From contig NZ_BMJJ01000006.1 in NCBI RefSeq assembly GCF_014643375.1, forward strand, positions 1 through 64,000: DNA of 64,000 bases, written 5' to 3'. Below, piece after piece: positions 1-7,201 of this stretch (position 1 is its first letter; every line of letters begins with the position of its first letter). Made by a program: the position numbers and the translations under genes. The notes below the pieces were generated by a model. It had not been told where the DNA came from, made no database searches, and saw only the letters and a program-made list of their open reading frames with translations. This stretch comes from Aureimonas glaciei. Its GTDB lineage: Bacteria; Pseudomonadota; Alphaproteobacteria; Rhizobiales; Rhizobiaceae.

Positions 1-32
1 ACAGGAAAGGGCCCGATCGGGCCCTTTCCTGT
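1..32. terminator. perfect 32-bp palindrome, terminator-like
   Basis: The first 32 bases are a perfect inverted repeat around a central GATC. A transcript from either strand would form a very stable GC hairpin. There is no clear T-run on the right (GTGTCGTG follows), and the palindrome may continue to the left of the window. It probably ends a transcription unit lying outside the window, but the gene it serves cannot be seen. Confidence 0.5.
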
Positions 33-52
33 GTCGTGCCCTCTCGGACGCG

Positions 53-96
53 TGGCCTGGTTTTACTCCGCCACACTGGCCTGGAATTGCTCCGCC
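53..96. repeat. pair of 20-bp direct repeats resembling IS21-family multiple end repeats
   Basis: TGGCCTGGTTTTACTCCGCC at 53-72 and TGGCCTGGAATTGCTCCGCC at 77-96 match at 17 of 20 positions with a 24-bp period, followed by GTTGACA. From memory, repeated end motifs of this kind flank IS21-family (istA/istB) elements in proteobacteria; that is family knowledge, not a search result. No transposase lies in the window, so this would be one end of an element to the left, or a solo remnant. Confidence 0.4.
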
Positions 97-371
97 GTTG
101 ACAAGGCGACGATATCGTGAGCCTCAACGTCTACCGGCTTTCCAGCGGGCACCTGCTCGTGAAGCCTTGCGAGATGTCCATTCGGAAGGTCGAGGAGTTC
201 GTCTTGAACTTTCGATCCGATGGCACAGCTCCGGGAAACGGCGCCATCGATTGATCGTCCGCGATCGTCCTGGACATTATCGCTTGCATCGACGGCTTCG
301 TGCCCCTTATGTTCTCATCATGTTCAAGCTTCGAATGAAAACGCCAGTAGCCGTGATGCGGCTAGAGACAC

Positions 372-410
372 GCCGGAGATAGAGGGTTCGACCCCGTCCT
401 CCGGCGCCTG
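372..410 (+). other. tRNA-Leu-like 3' end, possible attachment site remnant
   Basis: GCCGGAG at 372-378 can pair with CTCCGGC near 399-405 and encloses a T-arm-like segment with a TTCGA loop. The 3' part resembles the T-arm and acceptor strand of a bacterial tRNA-Leu. The D-arm, anticodon arm and encoded CCA are absent, so this is not a functional tRNA. tRNA 3' ends are common integration targets, and the accessory genes start about 40 bases downstream. No second copy was found on the right side of the island. Confidence 0.3.
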
Positions 411-447
411 ATGGCGTGCGGCCAATGTGGCCACCGGAGCGACGACG

Positions 448-1068
448 ATGACGACCCCTCTCGACAACAATTCAACGCCAGATCAGCCGGGCGGCGCACA
501 CACCGCACCCGAACCCCCGCGTCGTTTTCATCCGCTCGGCACGGTCAGGTGCTATGGCCGCCCGGCCTTCCGGACTCAGCTGGCACGGGATCTCGGCCTC
601 CTTCTGGATCTGGACGACGAGATCGAATCCTGGCGTTGCCAGGTGTCGGCAGACTTTCTCCACGACGACGGCGCGTTGCGTTCCCGCGTCGTCGACTTCC
701 TGGTCGTCCATGAGGACGGCTCCGAGATCCTCATGGATGCGGCCGGGCCACTCGGCGTGCGTCTTGCGGACCCGGGAGCGGCCTACAGTTCAGTCGCCGA
801 AGATGAAATCCGGATCGAGCCGGCACTGACCAATGCACGCGAGATGATGCGGTACGCTCGCTGGACAACCCCGCTCGGCGACCGCGTGCGGCTGCTCGCA
901 TGGCTCGATGATGTCGGTTCGGTACCGCTGATCGAAGCAGCTGCGGCGATGCGCGGATCGGGGGAGCCGGTCGGTATGGTGATGGCTTTGGTCCTGAAAC
1001 GCTTCGTGACGATCGACTGGCGCAAGGCGCCTATCGGCCCCGAGACCCTGGTCAGCCTGAGAAGATGA
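448..1068 (+). CDS. TnsA-like protein with a degenerate endonuclease site
   Basis: This 206-residue protein resembles the TnsA transposase endonuclease: an N-terminal nuclease-like part with the pattern LLDLDDEIESW, then a strand with VVDFLVV (Asp83), then ILMDAAG (residues 94-100), and a C-terminal winged-helix-like half. TnsA nucleases use a Glu, an Asp and a Glu-Val-Lys motif. Here only Asp83 is kept; the EVK position reads D97-A98-A99 and the upstream Glu is not evident, so cutting activity is doubtful. I chose the ATG at 448 because GGAG lies at 434-437; a GTG at 427 is also in frame. The stop overlaps an ATG at 1065, so it is co-transcribed with the next gene. No tnsB or tnsC is present. 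The fold assignment is by eye. Confidence 0.55.
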   Translation: MTTPLDNNSTPDQPGGAHTAPEPPRRFHPLGTVRCYGRPAFRTQLARDLGLLLDLDDEIESWRCQVSADFLHDDGALRSRVVDFLVVHEDGSEILMDAAGPLGVRLADPGAAYSSVAEDEIRIEPALTNAREMMRYARWTTPLGDRVRLLAWLDDVGSVPLIEAAAAMRGSGEPVGMVMALVLKRFVTIDWRKAPIGPETLVSLRR

Positions 1069-1112
1069 GCCACGGTCGATATGAGAATCCCATACTACGG
1101 AGGCGAACCGAA

Positions 1113-3059
1113 ATGACCGGCGCCGGATACAGAGACGAATACGCGGATACGGACGACGACGAAGAACTGGACGACGCAGCCGTCGAGGCACTGCTCCGTC
1201 TTCAGGCGAAGGCTGTGGGCAAGATCGTCGACAACCTCCGTCCGACCGCTCGCGCCCTGTTCCGGCAGCTGCTGCCGGCGTTCTCGCCACGGACCCGCAA
1301 GGCGCTTGCCGAACGTCGTCCTCAGCTGCTGATCCTCCGCCTCCCGTCAGAAAGGTGGCTCGAGGCCGCAACGAATGCGCTGGAGGCTGCACTGGCGACA
1401 ATTTCCAACGGATCCGCACAGGTCGGGCAATTCGGATCGGCATCCTTTCCGAGAACTGCACGGCTCGGAGCCCTGAAGGTCGATCTGATCATGAAGGATC
1501 TCTATTCTCAGTCCGTCGTCTGTTTCGTGGACGGAACCGACCGCGTGCCGGAGCAGCTTGCCGCCTTCACGGATTTCGTGACGCAAGTTGGGCCGTTCAC
1601 GGCGGAGATGCTCCAAGGCGCGCTGGCCCTGCGATATCCCGATCGGCCCGGTGAATGGCCGGCGGACGTGGACCCCGCGTCAGTTCATCCGGACACGCTG
1701 GATCTCGTCCTGCGCAAGGCCTCGGATTCCGACGAGGCTATCCGTCTGCTGCGCTCCTTCCAGGCTGGCGGGAATCTCGTTGCGGCATCCGGCGATCATC
1801 CGAGACTCGAGGATCTTCATGGCTACGGTGAAGCCGCGGAGTGGGGACTGCGGCTCGTTGCCGACCTTGAGTCCTTTCGATGCGGTCGTATCGGCTGGGC
1901 GGATGTGGACTCCGGCTGTCTGCTCGTCGGACCGCCGGGCGTCGGCAAGACGCTTTTCGCTTCGGCGCTCGCGTCGTCCGCCGGCTGTGCGTTCTTTCCG
2001 ACGTCCTATGCCGCCTGGCAGTCCAGCAAGACAGGACATCTGGGAGATCTGCTGAAGAGCATGCGGGCGGTTTTCGAGGAGGCAGGCAGTCAGATGCCTT
2101 CGATCGTCTTCATCGACGAGATAGACACGCTCCAAGCTCGGGGGTCGGGTTCGCTCCATGACGACTGGTGGCGATCCGTCACGAACGGTTTGCTCGAATG
2201 CGTCGACGGCACCAGCAGGAGGGAAGGGATGGTGATCATCGCCGCCTGCAACGATGGGACGAATCTCGACCCGGCACTCGTCAGGTCGGGCCGGCTCGAC
2301 CGGCGGTTCACGATACAGATGCCGGACGAGACGGCCCTGGTCGGAATGTTCCGCTCCCATCTGGGCGGGGCCATTCCCGACGATGTCGTCCAACCGATCG
2401 CCACGGCGATGGCAGGAGCGACATCGGGGGCCGACGTGGTGCGGATCTGCCGGGATGCACGACGACTGGCTCGCCAGGCCGATCGCCCGGTCACGGGTGC
2501 CGACCTGCTGTCGGTAGCTCTACCGCCTGAGACCAGGCCGCAAGCCGTCCTGCGAAGGGTCGCGATCCACGAGGCCGGCCATGCCGTCGTGCACATGTTG
2601 TACGGAGGCATGCCCGCGGCGCTCTCGATCGTCCGGAACGGGGCGTCGGGCGGCGGGGTCGTGTTCGAGATCGACGAGGATGCCGTGGAGGGCCTGCGAG
2701 GAGACATCGAGGCGCTCATCGTGCCTATTCTTGCGGGAAGGGTGGCAGAGCAGATAGTTTTGGGCTCGGTTTCCGCGGGTGCCGGTGGGGCCGATACGTC
2801 GGATCTTGCCCGTGCGACCTCCTGGCTGGTGCAGCTCGAAACCCGCTTGGGACTCGGCAGCCGTCTGTCGTTCGGCCAGCAGGCAGATGGCGACAACGTC
2901 GAGGTGCGGATAAGGCGTCTCTATGCGGAGGCCCTGATGCTGGTTTCCCGGCACCGTCAGGCGGTCGTCGCTCTGGCGGATCTCGCGCTGGAGCGTAGAG
3001 TGCTGGGAAGAGAGGCGCTCAAGCATTTCGCGATCATGCATATTGTCCAGATCGCATGA
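1113..3059 (+). CDS. soluble FtsH-like AAA+ zinc metalloprotease
   Basis: The 648-residue product joins an AAA+ ATPase to an M41 peptidase. Visible motifs are Walker A GPPGVGKT (273-280), Walker B IVFIDEID (331-338), a second region of homology (NLDPALVRSGRLDRR), the zinc motif HEAGH (486-490) and a downstream TSDLARAT segment carrying the likely third ligand. Cellular FtsH has two N-terminal membrane helices; here the first 250 residues are charged with no membrane segment, so it should be cytosolic. The ATG at 1113 has GGAGG at 1099-1103; an ATG at 1065 overlaps the previous stop by ATGA and would add 16 residues. It forms an operon with the TnsA-like gene. All catalytic residues look intact. 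It may unfold or degrade the TnsA-like protein or an invader protein, but that is inference. Confidence 0.8.
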   Translation: MTGAGYRDEYADTDDDEELDDAAVEALLRLQAKAVGKIVDNLRPTARALFRQLLPAFSPRTRKALAERRPQLLILRLPSERWLEAATNALEAALATISNGSAQVGQFGSASFPRTARLGALKVDLIMKDLYSQSVVCFVDGTDRVPEQLAAFTDFVTQVGPFTAEMLQGALALRYPDRPGEWPADVDPASVHPDTLDLVLRKASDSDEAIRLLRSFQAGGNLVAASGDHPRLEDLHGYGEAAEWGLRLVADLESFRCGRIGWADVDSGCLLVGPPGVGKTLFASALASSAGCAFFPTSYAAWQSSKTGHLGDLLKSMRAVFEEAGSQMPSIVFIDEIDTLQARGSGSLHDDWWRSVTNGLLECVDGTSRREGMVIIAACNDGTNLDPALVRSGRLDRRFTIQMPDETALVGMFRSHLGGAIPDDVVQPIATAMAGATSGADVVRICRDARRLARQADRPVTGADLLSVALPPETRPQAVLRRVAIHEAGHAVVHMLYGGMPAALSIVRNGASGGGVVFEIDEDAVEGLRGDIEALIVPILAGRVAEQIVLGSVSAGAGGADTSDLARATSWLVQLETRLGLGSRLSFGQQADGDNVEVRIRRLYAEALMLVSRHRQAVVALADLALERRVLGREALKHFAIMHIVQIA

Positions 3060-3110
3060 CCAAATATATCAGCGCTCACAACACGCTCGACTATGCTGCG
3101 TGCTGAAGTT

Positions 3111-3143
3111 GGGGTGAGCATGTCGCCCAGACATGCTCACCCC
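3111..3143 (+). terminator. 13-bp perfect stem-loop between the protease and RT genes
   Basis: GGGGTGAGCATGT (3111-3123) pairs perfectly with ACATGCTCACCCC (3131-3143) around a 7-base loop. It lies 51 bases after the protease stop and 100 bases before the RT start. There is no T-run, so it may be a weak terminator, an operator, or part of a structured RNA. Several defence RT families carry a non-coding RNA next to the RT gene; whether DRT1 does is not something I can state. Confidence 0.5.
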
Positions 3144-3149
3144 TCACAT

Positions 3150-3179
3150 TTGGCACACATTTTCCAATCGATCTGCTAT
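3150..3179 (+). promoter_or_regulatory. candidate promoter for the RT-nitrilase gene
   Basis: TTGGCA at 3150-3155 and TGCTAT at 3174-3179 are separated by 18 bases in an A/T-richer stretch directly after the stem-loop. This resembles a sigma-70 promoter with a good -35 and moderate -10 element. It would give the RT gene its own transcript. Prediction by eye only. Confidence 0.35.
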
Positions 3180-3198
3180 GCTTTATAGGCCCTAGGTT

Positions 3199-3220
3199 CA
3201 TTTCCGGCTGTCTGGAAATG
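3199..3220. repeat. 7-bp inverted repeat upstream of the RT gene
   Basis: CATTTCC (3199-3205) and GGAAATG (3214-3220) form an inverted repeat with an 8-base loop, placed between the candidate -10 element and the RT start. It could be an operator or a leader hairpin. The pairing is exact, but a function is only inferred from position. Confidence 0.3.
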
Positions 3221-3245
3221 TTTCAGAAGACGGATAATTCCACAA

Positions 3246-6200
3246 ATGCTGCGCCTCCAGCCGATCCTTGAACACGCTACAGCAGACTATGTACTTATTC
3301 AGGCATGGAAGAAGACAGTCAATAACATCCGTGTCCATAATTGGTACTCCGATACGCTAGAACTCGACAGGGCGACAGCGAATCTTCCTGACTTCATTAA
3401 GAATTTAGCGACCGAAATGCGATCCCCACGCGAATGGCTGAGCATGCCTTTGCGCATTGTTCTGGCTCCGAAGTCTCAGCAGTGGATCGATGACAAGGGC
3501 GACTGGAAGCCGGCGCCGAAGGTCGAAGTTAAGCTGCGTCCGCTCGCACACTTGTCTCTTCGAGATCAGGTAGCTGCAACCTCGATCATGATGTGCATGG
3601 CGGATCCGGTCGAGTCTGCGCAGGGAGATCCTCGCGCCAAAGTCGATGACGAAACTTCACGGGCAAAGGTCTCCTCGTATGGAAACCGCCTGTTTTGCGA
3701 TCCTGCAGCTGACGGCAAGCTTCAGCATCGGTGGGGATCCACCACTACCTATCGGGCCTACTTCCAAGATTACAGGTCATTTTTGGCGAGGCCGGAAGTT
3801 GTCGCTGCTCAAATCGACGCCACATCCCGGCAAGTCGCCATCGTTCAGACCGACCTTCGGCAGTTCTATGACCGGGTGCGTCCGAAGAGTCTTTATGCGA
3901 CGATAGCGAAATTTATCGAGCCAAGCGGTCCTGACGCGGAATTCCTGCAGCTGACGCGCAACGTTCTGAACTGGAATTGGCATGGCGACGACCAAAAGCT
4001 GGCAGAAGGGTTCGCCTCGAAAGAAATGATCGAGGACTACGACAAGATCGCGTTGCCACAGGGTCTAATCTCCTCAGGCTTTTTCGCGAATGTCGCGCTA
4101 CTCGATTTCGACGCCGCCATCCGCTCCAAAGTCGGACAGGACATCGGATCAGGTATCACACTTCACGACGCCATTCGCTACGTCGATGACATTCGGCTCG
4201 TCGTCACCTTCGATGCCGCTAGCGACCTGCGCACAATTGAAGATGAAATGGTGTCCCGTCTGTCGGAGTTGCTGGACGTCCATGCATCAGGGATGAAAAT
4301 CTCGAGGGAAAAAACCAAAATAGCTCTCTTCCATGGAGAGAAGCGCCCCTTGATACGTCAGAGCCTACGAATGTCTCGGATCCAAGCCGCCGTATCCGGT
4401 GGCTTTGATGCATCTGGTGGAGAAGAAATAATCGATGCCGTCCAAGGCCTGATACGTACACAGCAGCGGCTTGCTGAACGTGAAGCCATCCGAGACAAAG
4501 AGTACACAAGCCCTCTGGTGGCAGTGCCGGATGTTGGCGACGGTACAGTTTCCCGTTTCGGCGCCGCTAGATTTCGGAGCACCTACAGGTCACTGCGACC
4601 GTTGTTGGCGGCAGCCAACCGGGCCCCTACCGACGAACCCGGTCAGGCCGAAGCCTATACGGGCGAAGCTGAAGAGGGTGAAGCAGATGATAACGTCGAT
4701 AGCCTCGGACGTCTGGCTAGAACACAGGAAGAATTGGACGACGAGGCACGGTCTTTCGCGTTCGGCCTGATCGAAGCCTGGGTTGAAGATCCGTCCAACG
4801 TTCGTCTCCTCCGTATTGGTTTCGATATATGGCCAGCTGTCGAAATCTTGGATCACGTTCTTAGTTTGATCAAGGATTATACGGTAGGCAAGCATCGTGG
4901 TGATCGACGAATGGTCGCGCTCTATTGCCTTTCGCAGCTATTCAGCGCTGGAGCAACAGAGACTGGCTTCGTCCAAGATACTGATTGCATGCCGGCAAAA
5001 GTCGATATTGCCGCCTATCGTGAAAGACTTAAGGCTGAGGCCATACGGCTGCTTTCAACGTCGAGCAGCTTGCCGTGGTATCTAAAGCAGCAGGCGTACC
5101 TGTTCCTTGCCGTCTACGCGCCTGAGGCGGCGCCCGTTTCGATGGCCGGTAATGTTGCGGAAACCAAGGACTATCGCGAACTGATACGCTTCCTGAGGGG
5201 AGACGAGCCCCGAGGGAATTCGACTGAGTTCGCAACGCTGGCTATTGTAGCGAGACGTTCGATCCTAGACGCCGCATCTGCCTTGGCTTTGGTTGCCCCT
5301 CAATTGAACGACCTGCGGCTCGCACAGATCGCCATGCGTGATCCAGCCTTCGCAGCAGAGATCGTAATCGCCGATGTTCGTAACGATCTATCTCTTCCGT
5401 CTCATATCGCCGACGATCTATGCCTTGGAAGGCGTCTGCAAAAACCCGACTTCAAGTCGTTGTCTGACGTCGTTCTGATGGAGACAGAAAGTCCGCTGAG
5501 GAACGAAATCGGCATCGCGAGTTTCCTCTGCGCTTTGACCAAGGCCTTGTCGACGTTATCTGAACCGATCGACGTTTTGACGCCAATGAACGTCCTCCTC
5601 AAAACAAGCGTGAAAAGAGGCTTCACGGTGGTCGAAGAGGTCGAACTGGCATCTTCGGAGCGGAACCACGACGAGCAGTCCATCTATCGTCCACCCTCTT
5701 GGGCAGATTCAAAAAACAGATGGCGGTTCCAGGTTGGCTACCTCCTACGTTTTATTCTGACAGGGCGGCGAGACTTTACCGAGATCGTCCGACCTCCTTC
5801 ATGGCGAGACGGGAACGCGATCTACAGGGCCACCAGGAGCCATTGGTATCAACGACTGCACGGCCTCTACAATGGCCACGAAGCCTTCGGCGACGACTGG
5901 CTGCCGGTGTCCGATGCAGTTGAACAAATCCTGTTCGAACTGCTCTTGTGGCCAGGGTGCCGCGGCACATCGACAAATAGATTCGTCGATCGGGAAGTTG
6001 ACGAGGCACTGAATGTATTCGCTCGATTTTTGACTGCGGCCTGGAACGAGGTTGGTGATGCGTCGGGTTTGCTCTTTCTGGCGCTTCCTCCTCCCAAGTT
6101 ATCGTCGTATTTTCCAAAAGGGGGAGATAGGCCGCTGCGCGGATGCGTCGTGCAGCTCGCGATGCCCAGCGAAAAGCAGGTTGAAGACGATCTGACCCTC

Positions 6201-7034
6201 TCTGGATCAAAGCTACGTCGGAAGCACCGGAATCATTTGTCCAGGGCTCTCGCCGCAGTCAGGGCGGCGATAGATCTGCGGGAAACTCATAAGCCGCAAG
6301 ATGGTCGTCTCGATTGGCTTCTGCTTCCCGAGCTGTCAGTCCATCCGGACGATGTCCGAACGCATCTGATTCCCTTCTCCCGTCGATATAAGGCGATGAT
6401 CTTTGCGGGCATGGCCTATGAAGAAATCGAGCCCGGGAAGCCGTTGGTCAATTCGGCCAAGTGGATCATTCCCTCGTTAAGCCCGACCGGCGGTCTGCAG
6501 ATGATCGTTCGGCGCCAAGGAAAGAAAAATCTCGCCCACCTGGAGCACAAGTTCAACGATCCGGTCGAGAGGATCAGAGGATTTCGGCCCTGCCAGTGGC
6601 TAGTTCCATACCCATATAAGAAAGATAGTAATTCTGAGAAGTTGTGGTTAAGCGGTTCAATCTGCTATGATGCGACAGATATGGCCGTCCCGACAGATCT
6701 TAGGGACAAATCAGACATTTATGCAATCAGCGCGCTAAACATCGATGTCGGTACCTTTGACCACATGGCGATGGCCCTCCATTATCACATGTACCAAATG
6801 GTGGTAATAGCCAACAACGGCTTGTTTGGTGGAAGCAATGCTTACCTTCCAAAAAAGGACGGGTTTCGGAAGCAGGTTTTTCACTCGCATGGGCAGCCGC
6901 AGGCATCCGTTTCGTTCTTCGAGATAGACAGTCCCGAGGAAATGCGGTGGCGTGTGGAAATCGGCAAGGGAACCCTTAGTCCGGACGGCGGAGACAAATG
7001 GAAGTACCCTCCTGCTGGTGTGAAAGGACGATAG
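3246..7034 (+). CDS. reverse transcriptase-nitrilase fusion, defence-associated RT type 1 (UG1)
   Basis: The 1262-residue protein begins with a reverse transcriptase: motif A QTDLRQFYD (201-209), the PQG motif (271-273) and the catalytic YVDD (312-315). A long, mostly helical middle follows, with an acidic linker near 460-490. The last 280 residues form a nitrilase-like domain with the Glu-Lys-Cys triad apparently present: Glu1029 in LLLPELS, Lys1102 in EHKFND, Cys1140 in GSICYD. RT plus C-terminal nitrilase defines DRT type 1 in the antiphage survey of Gao and colleagues (2020). G+C is visibly below the flanks: two 60-base lines counted at 53% (4381-4440) and 35% (6601-6660), pointing to horizontal transfer. 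The start has only a weak ribosome site. Family call is firm; phage protection here is inference. Confidence 0.88.
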   Translation: MLRLQPILEHATADYVLIQAWKKTVNNIRVHNWYSDTLELDRATANLPDFIKNLATEMRSPREWLSMPLRIVLAPKSQQWIDDKGDWKPAPKVEVKLRPLAHLSLRDQVAATSIMMCMADPVESAQGDPRAKVDDETSRAKVSSYGNRLFCDPAADGKLQHRWGSTTTYRAYFQDYRSFLARPEVVAAQIDATSRQVAIVQTDLRQFYDRVRPKSLYATIAKFIEPSGPDAEFLQLTRNVLNWNWHGDDQKLAEGFASKEMIEDYDKIALPQGLISSGFFANVALLDFDAAIRSKVGQDIGSGITLHDAIRYVDDIRLVVTFDAASDLRTIEDEMVSRLSELLDVHASGMKISREKTKIALFHGEKRPLIRQSLRMSRIQAAVSGGFDASGGEEIIDAVQGLIRTQQRLAEREAIRDKEYTSPLVAVPDVGDGTVSRFGAARFRSTYRSLRPLLAAANRAPTDEPGQAEAYTGEAEEGEADDNVDSLGRLARTQEELDDEARSFAFGLIEAWVEDPSNVRLLRIGFDIWPAVEILDHVLSLIKDYTVGKHRGDRRMVALYCLSQLFSAGATETGFVQDTDCMPAKVDIAAYRERLKAEAIRLLSTSSSLPWYLKQQAYLFLAVYAPEAAPVSMAGNVAETKDYRELIRFLRGDEPRGNSTEFATLAIVARRSILDAASALALVAPQLNDLRLAQIAMRDPAFAAEIVIADVRNDLSLPSHIADDLCLGRRLQKPDFKSLSDVVLMETESPLRNEIGIASFLCALTKALSTLSEPIDVLTPMNVLLKTSVKRGFTVVEEVELASSERNHDEQSIYRPPSWADSKNRWRFQVGYLLRFILTGRRDFTEIVRPPSWRDGNAIYRATRSHWYQRLHGLYNGHEAFGDDWLPVSDAVEQILFELLLWPGCRGTSTNRFVDREVDEALNVFARFLTAAWNEVGDASGLLFLALPPPKLSSYFPKGGDRPLRGCVVQLAMPSEKQVEDDLTLSGSKLRRKHRNHLSRALAAVRAAIDLRETHKPQDGRLDWLLLPELSVHPDDVRTHLIPFSRRYKAMIFAGMAYEEIEPGKPLVNSAKWIIPSLSPTGGLQMIVRRQGKKNLAHLEHKFNDPVERIRGFRPCQWLVPYPYKKDSNSEKLWLSGSICYDATDMAVPTDLRDKSDIYAISALNIDVGTFDHMAMALHYHMYQMVVIANNGLFGGSNAYLPKKDGFRKQVFHSHGQPQASVSFFEIDSPEEMRWRVEIGKGTLSPDGGDKWKYPPAGVKGR

Positions 7035-7069
7035 TAGCTCCCGCCGTCTCGATACATTGGATCAAATAA

Positions 7070-7103
7070 ATAAAGGCCCGGTGATCAAGCACCGGGCCTT
7101 TAT
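7070..7103. terminator. bidirectional terminator between RT-nitrilase and nrdJ
   Basis: ATAAAGGCCCGGTG (7070-7083) pairs perfectly with CACCGGGCCTTTAT (7090-7103) around ATCAAG. The A-rich left flank and T-rich right arm let it act in both directions, fitting its place between two convergent genes. Confidence 0.85.
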
Positions 7104-7201
7104 TCTGCCTAATCCGGTATCATTTTACCGGAAAGTTCGAGCTATGTGTCGTTTGGCGATACATTGTGTCGCGTCACAGACCAAGCGAACAACCGGAACA
7201 A

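Larger units (their letters stand above)
33..447. other. left margin of the accessory region, no intact gene
   Basis: About 415 bases separate the palindrome from the first credible gene. They hold two IS21-like end repeats (53-96) and a tRNA-like 3' end (372-410). Short reading frames exist, for example a GTG-started frame of about 46 codons from 118, but none has a ribosome binding site or a recognisable domain. The stretch looks like the worn edge of a mobile region. Confidence 0.5.

Noticed and set aside
448-1068. Tn7-like transposon
   Set aside because: Only a TnsA-like gene is present, with a degraded active site and no tnsB, tnsC, tnsD/tniQ or CRISPR array in the window.
7050-7166. 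10-bp direct repeat CGATACATTG at 7050-7059 and 7157-7166 as island att sites
   Set aside because: It is short, lies entirely on the right side of the island, and does not match anything at the left boundary.
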